This document shows positions 50,687-60,305 of a DNA stretch of 64,000 nucleotides, piece by piece (positions within the stretch are counted from its first letter, which is position 1; each line of letters begins with the position of its first letter). The stretch spans positions 3,091,839 through 3,155,838 of the forward strand of contig NZ_FWEX01000006.1 in NCBI RefSeq assembly GCF_900170025.1, written 5' to 3'. The position numbers were made by a program, and so were the translations under genes. The notes below the pieces were generated by a model. It had not been told where the DNA came from, made no database searches, and saw nothing but the letters and a program-made list of their open reading frames with translations. The DNA is from Nitrospira sp. ND1. Lineage in GTDB: Bacteria > Nitrospirota > Nitrospiria > Nitrospirales > Nitrospiraceae.

Positions 50687-51634
50687 TCATTCCCGCCACG
50701 CAGGCTGTGGCTTTTCACGATGATGGAGTTGCGAAAGCCGTGAGTTCAGCGGATGCCGCACGGCGTCACCGAGTTGTTGCGCACAGGCGGCAACCAGCAG
50801 TTCATCCACCGGCACGTTGGCGCCGGAGGCCTTCAGCGCGAAGACCAGATCTTCCGTCGCGACATTTCCGGATGCGCCTGGGGCGTAGGGACAGCCGCCG
50901 AGGCCTCCGGCCGAAGCATCGAACGCCGTGATTCCATAATCCCACCAGGCCGTGAGAGCGTTGGCGACGGCCATGCCATAGGTGTCATGGAAATGAAGCG
51001 AGAGGCGAGCCGGCTCGACATGCGGCAGCACCGTATCGAGCAATCTCCGTATGTCCGTGGGCGAAGCCTTGCCGATCGTTTCGCCCAACGAGATGTCGTC
51101 GACCGCGAGGTCGAGCAGCCGTTCCATCACGTCCCGCACCTGCGCGGGTGCAATACGGCCTTCATAGGGACAGAACACGACCGTGGACAGGTAGGCTCTC
51201 ACCGCCAAGCCGTCTCGTTTCGCTGCCGCCACAATCGGTCTGAAGCGCACGAGTGACTCCTGCACGGTCGCTTTGATGTTATGGCGGGTAAAGCTGTTCG
51301 AGGCAGCCGTGAAGACGGCGATCTTGTCGACGCCTGCCGCCCGCGCCCGTTCGAGGCCGCGTTCGTTCGGAACGAGGGCCGAATAGGTGACACCCGGGAT
51401 GCGGTCGATGGCGCGGAGGACCTCATCGGAATCCGCAAGCTGCGGGATGGCCGCGGGTGACACGAAGGAGCTCGCTTCAATCTCAGCCACGCCGGTTCGT
51501 GACAGGGCATTGATCAACGAGATTTTGCGCAGGGTCGGCACGAATTCCGATTCGTGTTGCAGACCGTCGCGCGGAGACACCTCGGTAATCCGGACGGAGG
51601 CTTGCCGCAAGTTATGTAGGCCGGCTTGCAACAT
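50687..51634 (-). CDS. Hydroxymethylglutaryl-CoA lyase
   Basis: The 315-residue TIM-barrel protein has the HMGL signatures ITEVSPRDGLQHESEFVPTL, EIEASSFVSPAAIPQLADSD and GLGGCPYAPGASGNVATED, where the GGCP Cys is the catalytic residue of HMG-CoA lyases. It cleaves 3-hydroxy-3-methylglutaryl-CoA to acetoacetate and acetyl-CoA in leucine degradation. It overlaps the enoyl-CoA hydratase gene by 23 bases and lies 1 bp from meaB. The first Met lies in the preceding gene, so the exact start is uncertain. Confidence 0.92.
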   Translation of the reverse strand: MLQAGLHNLRQASVRITEVSPRDGLQHESEFVPTLRKISLINALSRTGVAEIEASSFVSPAAIPQLADSDEVLRAIDRIPGVTYSALVPNERGLERARAAGVDKIAVFTAASNSFTRHNIKATVQESLVRFRPIVAAAKRDGLAVRAYLSTVVFCPYEGRIAPAQVRDVMERLLDLAVDDISLGETIGKASPTDIRRLLDTVLPHVEPARLSLHFHDTYGMAVANALTAWWDYGITAFDASAGGLGGCPYAPGASGNVATEDLVFALKASGANVPVDELLVAACAQQLGDAVRHPLNSRLSQLHHREKPQPAWRE

Positions 51635-52454
51635 GGTGTTCCTTCGCTATCTCCCGTGCTGGCTGCTGTTCCTTGGCCCACTGTGGTGGCCGCTTCTCCG
51701 TAAAGGCGCGGAGCCCTTCAATCGCTTCGGAAGCAGCACGAGCGTTTGCGTTGGCCTCTGCGCAGGTCACCCCGCGCTCTTGATCGGGCAACGGGCGTAT
51801 CCTCAGGATCAACCCTTTTGTTGCCCTGGTTGCGCGGGGAGCCAGCTGCCTGATGGCGTCAATGACTTCCGTGATGCGATCGTCTAGATCGTGTTGAGAT
51901 ACGACGTCATGCACGAGGCCGAATCGATGAGCCACCGATGTGGTGAATGTTTCGCCGGTCAGCGCATACCGTCGAAGAAACGATTCGCCTGCCTTGCGCA
52001 GGAGAAAGGGTGCGATGACCGCCGGAATCAAACCGAGCCTGGCCTCGCTGAGCGAAAACATCGCATCTTCCGCCGCGACGACGATATCGCAGACCGCCAT
52101 TAATCCGAGCCCGCCTCCGAAGGCAGGCCCTTGCACCCGGGCGATGACCGGACAGGGAGATTCGTCGATGGCGCGATACATGCGGGTAAGGCGGTGGGCG
52201 TCATCTGTTGCCTGGGCATCCGAGACCGGAGACGTGGATTGCATCCATTGTATATCGGCCCCGGCGCAAAAAACCGGTCCGGCGCTGGATAGCAGTATTC
52301 CTCTCAGGGACGGCTCCTGAGCCGATTCGTCGAATGCCTGAGTCAGTTCACTTATCATCCGGCTGTCGAAGGCGTTGCGCCGTTCAGGCCTATCGAGCGT
52401 GATGCAGCGGATGTCGCCGCGTGATTCCATCGCCAAGGTCGTATATCGACGCAT
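51612..52454 (-). CDS. Enoyl-CoA hydratase family, probably methylglutaconyl-CoA hydratase
   Basis: From the ATG at 52,454 (GAGGAGG 6 bases upstream) the protein has 280 residues of the crotonase fold. CITLDRPERRNAFDSRMISE, SAGPVFCAGADIQWMQ and VQGPAFGGGLGLMAVCDIVV (oxyanion hole) are present, followed by SEARLGLIPAVIAPFLLRK with the catalytic Glu region. In this cluster hydration of 3-methylglutaconyl-CoA to HMG-CoA is the likely step. It overlaps HMGL downstream and ends the codons of the carboxyltransferase gene upstream. Confidence 0.9.
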   Translation of the reverse strand: MRRYTTLAMESRGDIRCITLDRPERRNAFDSRMISELTQAFDESAQEPSLRGILLSSAGPVFCAGADIQWMQSTSPVSDAQATDDAHRLTRMYRAIDESPCPVIARVQGPAFGGGLGLMAVCDIVVAAEDAMFSLSEARLGLIPAVIAPFLLRKAGESFLRRYALTGETFTTSVAHRFGLVHDVVSQHDLDDRITEVIDAIRQLAPRATRATKGLILRIRPLPDQERGVTCAEANANARAASEAIEGLRAFTEKRPPQWAKEQQPAREIAKEHHVASRPT

Positions 52455-52480
52455 TCGTGCCTCCTCAGCCGCCGCGAACC

Positions 52481-54085
52481 TCACATACGAAACACCGGCA
52501 CATGGGTTTCTCTGGCCGGAACGGACGCGGCCAGATCCAGACAGAGGCCCAGGACTTTTCGCGTCTCCACGGGATCCAGAATGCCGTCGTCCCAGAGTCG
52601 CGCGCTGCTGAAATAGGGACTGCCTTCCTGCTCATATTGCTGCCGGGTGGTCTCCGTGATTCGCCGCTGTTCTTCATCCGACAGCCGTCCCTGTTCACGC
52701 GCGCGCTGCTGTTGCTTGACGGTGACAAGAACCTGCGCGGCCTGTTGCGCGCCCATCACCGAGGTTCGTGCGTTGGGCCAGGTGAAGAGGAATCGAGGGC
52801 CATAGCCACGCCCGCACATGGCATAGTTGCCGGCTCCGTGTGAGGCGCCGATCAGGATCGTGAACTTAGGGACCTCGGCGGTCGCGACGGCCTGCACCAT
52901 CTTGGCGCCGTCCTTAATGATGCCTCTCGTCTCATAATCTTTTCCGACCATAAACCCGGTGATGTTTTGCAGAAACACCAGTGGAATACGCCGTTGCGCG
53001 CAGAGCTGGACAAAGTGCGCGCCTTTCAGCGCGGACTCCGAGAGCAGCACCCCGTTGTTGGCGACGATCCCCACGAGGTGACCCATCCAGTGGGCGAAAC
53101 CACAGACCAGCGTGGCACCGTACCCTGCTTTGAATTCATGGAAGCGACTGCCGTCCACGAGCCGCGCAATCACCTCCCGGACCTCCCATTTCTGACGCGG
53201 ATTCGCAGGAATGATTCCGTAGAGTTCTTCGGCCGGGTACAAGGGCTCATCGATTTTTTCTCGACGAAGTCTCGGAGGCCGTCGCCCGAGTGTGGCAATG
53301 ATCGATCGGCAGATGTCCAACGCATCATGGTCATCCTGCGCCAGATGATCGCTGACACCGGATAGGCGGGTGTGGAGATCGGCCCCCCCGAGCTCTTCAC
53401 TGGTGACGTCTTCGCCGGTTGCGGCTTTGACCAGCGGCGGTCCTGCCAGGTAAATCGTGCCGGTTCCCTGGACGATCACGTTTTCGTCGCACATGGCCGG
53501 CACGTAGGCCCCGCCGGCCGTGCACATGCCCATGACCACGGCAATCTGGGCGATACCGGCTGCGGACATCCGCGCCTGATTGAAGAAGATCCGTCCGAAA
53601 TGGTCTTTGTCGGCAAAGACCTCAGCCTGCATGGGCAGAAAGATGCCGCCGGAATCGACGAGATAAATCGCCGGCAGCCGGTTCTCCAAGGCGATCTCTT
53701 GCGCCCGCAAATGTTTCTTGATGGTCATGGGGAAGTAGGTTCCCCCTTTGACCGTCGCATCGTTGGCCGCAATGACACAGAATCGTCCCGACACGGAGCC
53801 GATGCCGGTGATCAGCCCTGCGGCCGGGACCTGATTGTCATACAAGCCGAAGGCGGCGAGGGGGCTGAGTTCGATCCAGGGAGAGCCTCGATCGAGCAGG
53901 GCGGCAATGCGCTCGCGGGCCGTCATCTTTCCGCGTTTCTTGTGGAGCGCCACTGCATCGGCCGGTCCGCCCGCTTGCACGATGGCCAGGTGCTTCTTCA
54001 AATCGGCTATCAGGCTTTCGTACTGTGCCTGGGCACGACGAAAGTCTTCCGATGTCTTATTCACAGTGGTCTTCAGGACGCGCAT
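52481..54085 (-). CDS. Acyl-CoA carboxylase carboxyltransferase, methylcrotonyl-CoA carboxylase beta type
   Basis: From the ATG at 54,085 (GAGAGG upstream) the protein has 534 residues with the two halves of the carboxyltransferase. [40 protein letters not shown] and [20 protein letters not shown] match methylcrotonyl-CoA carboxylase beta more than propionyl-CoA carboxylase. The second half has [20 protein letters not shown] and [20 protein letters not shown], and the C-terminus [15 protein letters not shown] is typical of MCC beta. The biotinylated alpha subunit is not in the window and must be encoded elsewhere. Confidence 0.9.
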   Translation of the reverse strand: MRVLKTTVNKTSEDFRRAQAQYESLIADLKKHLAIVQAGGPADAVALHKKRGKMTARERIAALLDRGSPWIELSPLAAFGLYDNQVPAAGLITGIGSVSGRFCVIAANDATVKGGTYFPMTIKKHLRAQEIALENRLPAIYLVDSGGIFLPMQAEVFADKDHFGRIFFNQARMSAAGIAQIAVVMGMCTAGGAYVPAMCDENVIVQGTGTIYLAGPPLVKAATGEDVTSEELGGADLHTRLSGVSDHLAQDDHDALDICRSIIATLGRRPPRLRREKIDEPLYPAEELYGIIPANPRQKWEVREVIARLVDGSRFHEFKAGYGATLVCGFAHWMGHLVGIVANNGVLLSESALKGAHFVQLCAQRRIPLVFLQNITGFMVGKDYETRGIIKDGAKMVQAVATAEVPKFTILIGASHGAGNYAMCGRGYGPRFLFTWPNARTSVMGAQQAAQVLVTVKQQQRAREQGRLSDEEQRRITETTRQQYEQEGSPYFSSARLWDDGILDPVETRKVLGLCLDLAASVPARETHVPVFRM

Positions 54086-54098
54086 CTCGGACATCCTC

Positions 54099-54506
54099 TC
54101 AACGCTCGACTCGAAGTCCCTTCACGAAATCGACGATGTCATGCATCGGCGTGGCCGGGCGAAATAACATCTGCACACCGGCGGCCTTCAGTCGCGGTAC
54201 GTCGTCATCGGGGATAATGCCTCCGCCGAACAGCGTGACGTCTCCCGCGCCCTGCTCTTTCAGCAACTGCAGCACGCGGGGAAAAAGCGAGTTGTGGGCG
54301 CCGGAATGGATACTGAGACCGATGGCCTGCACGTCCTCCTGAATGGCGGTGGTCACGATCTGCTCCGGCGTCTGGTGGAGCCCGGTGTAAATGATCTCCA
54401 CTCCGGCATCGCGCAACGCCCGGACGACGAGTTTGACCCCCCGGTCATGTCCGTCCAATCCCACTTTGCCAATCAACACTCGAATGGGTGTCGTCGCTAT
54501 TGCCAT
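54099..54506 (-). CDS. Methylmalonyl-CoA mutase, cobalamin-binding small subunit
   Basis: The 135-residue protein has the B12-binding motif GLDGHDRG with the His20 that replaces the dimethylbenzimidazole ligand of cobalamin, followed by [40 protein letters not shown] and [12 protein letters not shown]. It is the C-terminal domain of the mutase encoded separately, as in archaea and some other split forms. AGAGGTGA precedes the ATG at 54,506. It is separated from its large subunit by the MBL hydrolase gene. Confidence 0.92.
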   Translation of the reverse strand: MAIATTPIRVLIGKVGLDGHDRGVKLVVRALRDAGVEIIYTGLHQTPEQIVTTAIQEDVQAIGLSIHSGAHNSLFPRVLQLLKEQGAGDVTLFGGGIIPDDDVPRLKAAGVQMLFRPATPMHDIVDFVKGLRVER

Positions 54507-55345
54507 ACGTTCACCTCTTCCAGCACATATCGTCCTTCCGTATCCCTCCTGAGATGACCGGCCTGGATCAGGGGATCGTGTTCAAATATCAGCAACCAGT
54601 CCTCCGCGAACGCTCGATCCAGCACCCAGCGCTTGGTGTCGAGCGTCTGCATGGGGTCGAGGTCGTACCCCATGATGTAGGGGAGGGGCAGATGCGAGAC
54701 CGTCGGAATAAGATCGCCCAGAAAGAAGGCAATCCGGCCTTCCGACTCGACTTTGACACTCTGATGAAAGGGCGTATGACCGGCCGTCACCATCGTGGTG
54801 ATGCCCGGCAGCAGTTCCGTATCGCCGCGGAGGAACTCCCACTGATTGAGTTGCGCGACCGGTGAGAAATTGTTCCGCCGGTAACTGGCCCTGGTCCGTT
54901 CATTCGCCGCAACGGCATCGTCGTACTCGCCCTGTTGCACATAGTAGGTGGCCTTGGGAAAGGCTGACTGCAGCAGGCCGTTCCCGTTCGCGACCGTATT
55001 GCCCCCGGCATGGTCGAAGTGCAGATGGGTGTTGATGACCAGATGAATGTCGTCGTGGGTGAGGCCATGGCGCTGCAGCGAGTCGCGCAGGGACGGCATC
55101 CGCTCCACTGCAAACATGGAGTGGAACTTGGCATCCTCCTTATCGCCGAGACCAGTATCCACCAGGACGTTCTTGCCGTGAGCCTGGATCAACAGACAGT
55201 TCAAGTGGAGCGGAATACGATTCAGCTCATCCGCCGGGCAGCATTTCTGCCAGAGCGCCTTCGGCACCACCCCGAACATGGCGCCACCATCCAGCCGGAA
55301 CCGGCCGTCGGTCACTGCATAGATGTCAAAGGCTCCGAGTTTCAT
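54497..55345 (-). CDS. Metallo-beta-lactamase-fold hydrolase
   Basis: The 282-residue protein has the MBL zinc motif HLHFDHAGG (His107, His109, Asp111, His112), a [10 protein letters not shown] region and [20 protein letters not shown] with the Asp and His of the second site. It resembles the lactonase/quorum-quenching-like or hydroxyacyl-thioesterase branch. The ATG overlaps the mutase large-subunit stop by 4 bases and its 3' end overlaps the small subunit by 10. It is therefore translationally linked to the mutase. A thioester hydrolase of a CoA intermediate is plausible but not proven. Confidence 0.85.
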   Translation of the reverse strand: MKLGAFDIYAVTDGRFRLDGGAMFGVVPKALWQKCCPADELNRIPLHLNCLLIQAHGKNVLVDTGLGDKEDAKFHSMFAVERMPSLRDSLQRHGLTHDDIHLVINTHLHFDHAGGNTVANGNGLLQSAFPKATYYVQQGEYDDAVAANERTRASYRRNNFSPVAQLNQWEFLRGDTELLPGITTMVTAGHTPFHQSVKVESEGRIAFFLGDLIPTVSHLPLPYIMGYDLDPMQTLDTKRWVLDRAFAEDWLLIFEHDPLIQAGHLRRDTEGRYVLEEVNVWQ

Positions 55346-56937
55346 AACACCACCGGCTCTCGATAGGTTCCATAGACTTCCTTCAATGCGGCACAGATCT
55401 CTCCCAATGTCGCTTTCGCCTTCACGGCATCAATCAGAGCGGGCAGGAGGTTCTGGTGGCAGGCGGCCGTTTCCTGTAACTCCTCTAATGAGCCGGTCAT
55501 CTTGAAGGGATCACGCGATTTTCTGAGATCGGACAAGCGCGCGACGTGTTCCTGTTCCACTTCCGGTCCGATCTTCAAAATAGGGATGGAGCGTGCTTCC
55601 TGTTCCACATAATCGGTGACGCCGACGATGGGCCGCTCCTTGTGTTCAATTTCTTTCTGATACCGTTGCGAGGCATCGAGGATTTCCCGCTGCGGAAATC
55701 CGCTTTCGATCGCGGCCACCATTCCACCCATCCGATCTAATGTTCGGAAATAGTCCCGCGCTCCTTCTTCCAATCGGTTCGTCAGCGATTCGACAAAGTA
55801 GGAGCCGCCCAACGGATCGACGCAGTTGACGGTTTCACTCTCGGAGGCGATGACCTGTTGTGTCCGCAAGGCCAGCGTCACCGCTTCTTCTGTGGGCAGA
55901 GCCAGGGTTTCATCCATCGAGTTGGTGTGCAGCGATTGGGTTCCGCCGAGCACCGCAGCCAGGGCCTGTAGGGTGGTGCGCACCGCGTTGTTCATCGGTT
56001 GTTGGGCGGTCAGGGAGCAGCCGGCCGTCTGGGCGTGACAGCGGAGTTGGAGGGAGCGGGGATTCTTCGGGTGGTAACGGTGCTCCATTTCACGCGCCCA
56101 CAAGCGCCGGGCGGCCCGGAACTTGGCAATCTCTTCGAAGAAGTCATTGTGCACGTTGAAGAAGAAAGAGAGTTGCGGCGCGAAGGCATCCACGTCGAGG
56201 CCGGACTTCACGGCCGCATCCACATAGGTAAGTCCGTCGTACAGTGTGAACGCGAGTTCTTGAACGGCTGTCGAGCCTGCCTCCCGGATGTGGTACCCGC
56301 TGATGCTGATCGGATGCCACTTGGGGACATGAGCGGCACAGTAGGCGATTGTATCGACGATGATCGCGATGTGCGGTTCGGGCGGGAAGAGCCACTCCTT
56401 TTGCGCGATATATTCTTTCAGAATATCGTTTTGAATCGTGCCGCCGAGTCGGTCGAACGGGATGCCGCGTTTTTCTGCCACGGCCAGATACATGGCAAAG
56501 AGTACTGCGGCCGGTCCGTTGATCGTCATCGAGGTGGTGACCTGGTCGAGCGGGATGCCGTCGAACAGCCGTTCCATGTCGGCGAGTGAGGAGATGGCCA
56601 CACCGCAGTGACCCACTTCGCCCCGTGCCATCGGATCATCGGCATCAAGGCCCATGAGCGTCGGCAGGTCGAAGGCGACACTGAGGCCGGTCTGGCCCTG
56701 TGCCAGGAGATACTTGAAGCGCCGATTCGTATCGTCCGCGGAGCCGAAACCGGCGAATTGCCGCATGGTCCAGAGGCGGCTGCGGTACATGCTCGGGTAG
56801 ATGCCGCGGGTGTAGGGGAATGAGCCCGGTTGGCCGAGATCCCGCTCGACGTTCCAACCCTTCAGATGGTCAGAGCTGTAGACCCGTTCGATGTCTAATC
56901 CAGAGAGGGAGGAGAAGCGAGATTTCCGCTCGTTCAT
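55342..56937 (-). CDS. Methylmalonyl-CoA mutase, catalytic large subunit
   Basis: The 531-residue protein has the mutase N-terminus [40 protein letters not shown] and the substrate-cavity segment [40 protein letters not shown] and [11 protein letters not shown] are typical of methylmalonyl-CoA mutase barrels. The IYPSMY segment fits methylmalonyl-CoA mutase rather than isobutyryl-CoA mutase. The cobalamin domain is encoded separately at 54,099. It isomerises methylmalonyl-CoA to succinyl-CoA. It lies 30 bp downstream of the hydroxyacyl-CoA dehydrogenase gene. Confidence 0.92.
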   Translation of the reverse strand: MNERKSRFSSLSGLDIERVYSSDHLKGWNVERDLGQPGSFPYTRGIYPSMYRSRLWTMRQFAGFGSADDTNRRFKYLLAQGQTGLSVAFDLPTLMGLDADDPMARGEVGHCGVAISSLADMERLFDGIPLDQVTTSMTINGPAAVLFAMYLAVAEKRGIPFDRLGGTIQNDILKEYIAQKEWLFPPEPHIAIIVDTIAYCAAHVPKWHPISISGYHIREAGSTAVQELAFTLYDGLTYVDAAVKSGLDVDAFAPQLSFFFNVHNDFFEEIAKFRAARRLWAREMEHRYHPKNPRSLQLRCHAQTAGCSLTAQQPMNNAVRTTLQALAAVLGGTQSLHTNSMDETLALPTEEAVTLALRTQQVIASESETVNCVDPLGGSYFVESLTNRLEEGARDYFRTLDRMGGMVAAIESGFPQREILDASQRYQKEIEHKERPIVGVTDYVEQEARSIPILKIGPEVEQEHVARLSDLRKSRDPFKMTGSLEELQETAACHQNLLPALIDAVKAKATLGEICAALKEVYGTYREPVVL

Positions 56938-56967
56938 GATGCGGCCCTCCGGGAAGGAACGAGAACG

Positions 56968-57849
56968 TCAGCTCACAGTCACCGGCTGGTCTCCATACAC
57001 ATAGAATCCATGTCCGCTCTTTCTCCCCAGCCGACCGGCTTTGACATACTTGCGTAGCAGGGGACAGGGGCGAAACTTCGGGTCTCCCAGGTCCTGATGC
57101 AGCACCTCGCAAATTGCGAGCACCGTATCCAGGCCGATGCGGTCGGCCAAGGCCAGAGGACCCACGGGATGGTTGGTCCCTTCCACCATCGCCAGATCAA
57201 TCGCTTCGGCCGTTGCCACTCCCTCCTCCAGCGCAAAAATGGCCTCGTTAATCATGGGAATGAGAACCCGGTTGACGATGAAGCCGGGGAAATCCTTGCA
57301 GACCACCGCGGTTTTCCCTGCGCGGCGAACAAGTTCCAGGGCCAGTTGCACCGTATGCTCGGAGGTCTCGATGGCGCGTACTACTTCGACCAGCCGCATG
57401 ACCGGCACGGGATTCATAAAATGGATCCCGACGACGCGATCGGGACGACCCGAGGCCATGCCCAGGCTCGCGATCGAAATCGAGGACGTATTGCTGGCCA
57501 GCAGGGTCGATGGTTCGCAGACCTGCCCTAATTGCGCGAACAGCGCTCGTTTCATGACGGGATCTTCGGGTATCGCTTCGATCACCACTTGCGCCTCTCG
57601 TAATCGTTGCATGTGCCTCATCGGATGAATGATCGCCATGGCCGATCCGGCCTGATCTCCCCGCAGGGCACCTTTCTCGACCGCTTTCGTGACCCCCTGC
57701 CAGATTTTCTTGATGGCGTCTTCCAGCGCCTCTTCCGTTGCATCTATGAGGAGGACATTCCATCCCGCCGTGGCCAGCACCTGCGTGATGCCGCGCCCCA
57801 TCTGTCCCGCGCCTACGACCCCGATGGTTTTGATGTCGTCGATGGTCAT
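56968..57849 (-). CDS. 3-hydroxybutyryl-CoA dehydrogenase-type enzyme
   Basis: From the ATG at 57,849 the protein has 293 residues. The Rossmann motif is GVVGAGQMGRGITQVLATAG (13-18 the Gly core). ASNTSSISIASL, IHFMNPVPVMRLVEVVRAIE (catalytic His) and DFPGFIVNRVLIPMINEAIF complete the 3-hydroxyacyl-CoA dehydrogenase pattern. It reduces or oxidises acetoacetyl-CoA/3-hydroxybutyryl-CoA with NAD(P)H. The short gap to the thiolase gene (13 bp) indicates coexpression. The longer frame to 57,951 lies in the thiolase and is not supported. Confidence 0.92.
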   Translation of the reverse strand: MTIDDIKTIGVVGAGQMGRGITQVLATAGWNVLLIDATEEALEDAIKKIWQGVTKAVEKGALRGDQAGSAMAIIHPMRHMQRLREAQVVIEAIPEDPVMKRALFAQLGQVCEPSTLLASNTSSISIASLGMASGRPDRVVGIHFMNPVPVMRLVEVVRAIETSEHTVQLALELVRRAGKTAVVCKDFPGFIVNRVLIPMINEAIFALEEGVATAEAIDLAMVEGTNHPVGPLALADRIGLDTVLAICEVLHQDLGDPKFRPCPLLRKYVKAGRLGRKSGHGFYVYGDQPVTVS

Positions 57850-57862
57850 AACGATCTCTGGT

Positions 57863-59047
57863 TCACCGCTCCACGATGAGGGCGAGCGCTTCTCCGCCTC
57901 CGATGCAGAGGGCGGCCAGCCCTCGATGGGCATCGCGCGCCTCCATGGCATACAGCAGCGTCGTTACGATCCTGGCTCCGGTGACGCCGATGGGATGACC
58001 CAGGGCGACCGCGCCGCCGTTGACGTTGACCTTCTTGGGATCGAGGCCGAGTTCACGATTGATTGCCAGGGAGACGGCCGAAAACGCTTCATTGATCTCG
58101 AACAGATCGATGTCACCGATGGAAAGTCCGGTCTGTTTCAACAGCCGCTGGATCGCTTCGACCGGCGCAATGGTGAACCATTCCGGCGCCAGCGCGGCAC
58201 CGGCATACCCGACGATGCGAGCCATCGGCGTGAGACCAAGCCGAACGGCCTCCTCTTCACCCATGATGACCAATGCTGCCGCTCCATCGTTGCAGGAGGG
58301 GGAGTTGCCCACGGTGAGGACTCCGTCGTCCTGAAACACCGGTTTGAGCCGGCGCAACTTGGTCAGATCCACCCGATTCGGTTCCTCGTCGTCCGAGACG
58401 AGGACCGAAGCTCCCTTTTTCTGCGGTACTTCGACCGGAACGATCTCTTTTTTGAAGGCACCGCGGGCGATCGCGTCACGGGCCCGGCTGTAACTTTCCA
58501 GGGCGAAGTCGTCGACGTCTTGTCTCGACAATCGATACTTGGCCGCGCACAACTCCCCCGCATTCCCCATGTGAAACTGGTTGTAGACATCCCAGAGCCC
58601 GTCTTTGATTAAACTGTCGGTCAGCTCACCGTGCCCCAGTCGGTAGCCTTGTCTGGCTTTCTCCAGCAGGAACGGGGCTCGTGTCATGTTTTCCATTCCG
58701 CCGGCCACCATGACGTTCGCTTCGCCTAGCGCGATGGCCCTTGTGGCCATCATGACGGCCTGGAGACTGGATCCGCAGACCTTATTGACCGTCACCGCAC
58801 CGACGGAATGGGGCAGCCCCGCGCCGATGGCCGCTTGTCTGGCCGGTGCCTGACCCAATCCTGCGCTGAGCACGCATCCCATCAGGACTTCGTCGATCCG
58901 ATCGCCCGGCAGTTGGAGACGTTTCACGGCTTCGGCGATGGCGAGGCTTCCGAGCTTGGTTGCCGGGACTGAGCTGTAGCTTCCGTTGAAGCTGCCCATT
59001 GGAGTTCGGACTGCGCTCACGATGACGGCATGGTGTCTGGCGTTCAC
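57863..59047 (-). CDS. Acetyl-CoA acetyltransferase (thiolase)
   Basis: A GTG start at 59,047 preceded by GGGAGAAA gives 394 residues, the normal thiolase length. Catalytic Cys91 lies in VNKVCGSSLQAVMM, the catalytic His in NGGAVALGHPIGVTGARI, and the second Cys in ALCIGGGEALALI. It interconverts acetoacetyl-CoA plus CoA with two acetyl-CoA, and fits the acetoacetate produced by HMG-CoA lyase. The start overlaps the E2 stop (GTGA). Together with the dehydrogenase it forms the acetoacetyl-CoA end of the pathway. Confidence 0.93.
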   Translation of the reverse strand: MNARHHAVIVSAVRTPMGSFNGSYSSVPATKLGSLAIAEAVKRLQLPGDRIDEVLMGCVLSAGLGQAPARQAAIGAGLPHSVGAVTVNKVCGSSLQAVMMATRAIALGEANVMVAGGMENMTRAPFLLEKARQGYRLGHGELTDSLIKDGLWDVYNQFHMGNAGELCAAKYRLSRQDVDDFALESYSRARDAIARGAFKKEIVPVEVPQKKGASVLVSDDEEPNRVDLTKLRRLKPVFQDDGVLTVGNSPSCNDGAAALVIMGEEEAVRLGLTPMARIVGYAGAALAPEWFTIAPVEAIQRLLKQTGLSIGDIDLFEINEAFSAVSLAINRELGLDPKKVNVNGGAVALGHPIGVTGARIVTTLLYAMEARDAHRGLAALCIGGGEALALIVER

Positions 59048-60201
59048 AACAGTTTCTCCCAGCCGCTCTCTTCTAGATGCTGTTTCACCCTGGCCATGAA
59101 GCGGTCGGCGGTGGCGCCATCGATCACCCGATGGTCGAACGAGAGGCTCAGGTAACACATGGGGCGAATCGCGATGGCATCGTTGATGACGACAGCACGC
59201 TTCTGCACCGACCCTACTCCGAGGATGGCAGTCTGCGGTTGATTGATGATGGGGGTGCTGAAGAGGCTGCCGAAGCCGCCGTGGTTGGTGATGGTGAAGG
59301 TGCCGTCCTGGACTTCTTCGGGTCTTAACCGCTTGCTCCTGGCTCGTTCGGCAAGGTCTGTTATCTCATGGGCAATCTGGTTCAGTCCTTTGCGATCGGC
59401 ATGCCGAATGACGGGAACCAGCAGGCCGTCGTCGAGTGCCACTGCGATGCCGATATGCATGTCGTTCTTCATCACGAGTCCCTGCTCCCGCCAGGAGGAA
59501 TTCAGAAGTGGTTGCTCTCTGATAGCGCGCGTGACGGCGCTGATCACGAACGGCAGATACGTGAGGGCGCGGCCCTCGCGGAATCCGGCAATGCCGGTGA
59601 AGTCCGCTTCGAAAAAGGTCGCCACATGGGCCGCCGTGTGCCGGCTCTGGACCATGCGCTCGGCGATGGTCTTTCGCATTTGAGACAGGGGCACGATCTC
59701 TTCAAGCGTGGAGGCGGGAGGCGGGGATGGCGTTGCGGCGAATGCCCCCTGCACGCTGCCGGTCGACTCACGCTTGCTGATCACGTTCAACAGGTCATGC
59801 TTCGTGACTCTCCCGCCCTCTCCGCTTCCTGTGATTGCGGAGAGATCCAGGCCATGTTCTTTCGCCAGTTGTCGAACGGCGGGTGAGTAGTGAGGTTCGC
59901 CCTGCGCTGCCTTCATCGGCCGGACCGTCACACCCCCGACACGATTGACGATGCCGGATGCCGGTTGAGTATCGAGCCTGGCCAGCATTGTCCCTACCGG
60001 AACGGTTGTTCCTTCAGGCACGAGTACCTCGGTGAGGAACCCTGTCGCGGGTGAGGGAATGTCCAGAGCGACCTTCTCGGTTTCCACTTCCAGGAGCGGC
60101 TGATCTTTTTCGACGGCTCCGCCTTGAGGGATCAGCCATTTGACGACGGTCCCTTCCGCGATGCTTTCACCGAGTTGGGGCATCACAATGTCGGTCGCCA
60201 C
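59044..60201 (-). CDS. 2-oxoacid dehydrogenase E2 component (dihydrolipoamide acyltransferase)
   Basis: The 385-residue protein has one N-terminal lipoyl domain with the lipoylated Lys43 in VETEKVALDIPS, a peripheral subunit-binding domain (SPAVRQLAKEHGLDLSAITG) and the catalytic domain ending SLSFDHRVIDGATADRFM, with the active-site His/Asp. The start is a GTG with GGAGG 7 bases upstream. It transfers the acyl group from E1 to CoA; with E1 alpha/beta upstream a branched-chain 2-oxoacid complex is most likely. E3 is not in the window. Confidence 0.92.
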   Translation of the reverse strand: MATDIVMPQLGESIAEGTVVKWLIPQGGAVEKDQPLLEVETEKVALDIPSPATGFLTEVLVPEGTTVPVGTMLARLDTQPASGIVNRVGGVTVRPMKAAQGEPHYSPAVRQLAKEHGLDLSAITGSGEGGRVTKHDLLNVISKRESTGSVQGAFAATPSPPPASTLEEIVPLSQMRKTIAERMVQSRHTAAHVATFFEADFTGIAGFREGRALTYLPFVISAVTRAIREQPLLNSSWREQGLVMKNDMHIGIAVALDDGLLVPVIRHADRKGLNQIAHEITDLAERARSKRLRPEEVQDGTFTITNHGGFGSLFSTPIINQPQTAILGVGSVQKRAVVINDAIAIRPMCYLSLSFDHRVIDGATADRFMARVKQHLEESGWEKLL

Positions 60202-60305
60202 TTCAACCTCCGGCGATCACCTCTCAGCGGTTAACCGCCAGCTTCAGAGACCTTAGAAATCACCTTGCTGAAGGCCGATTGTTGACGGCTCCTTTCCCTC
60301 TCAAC

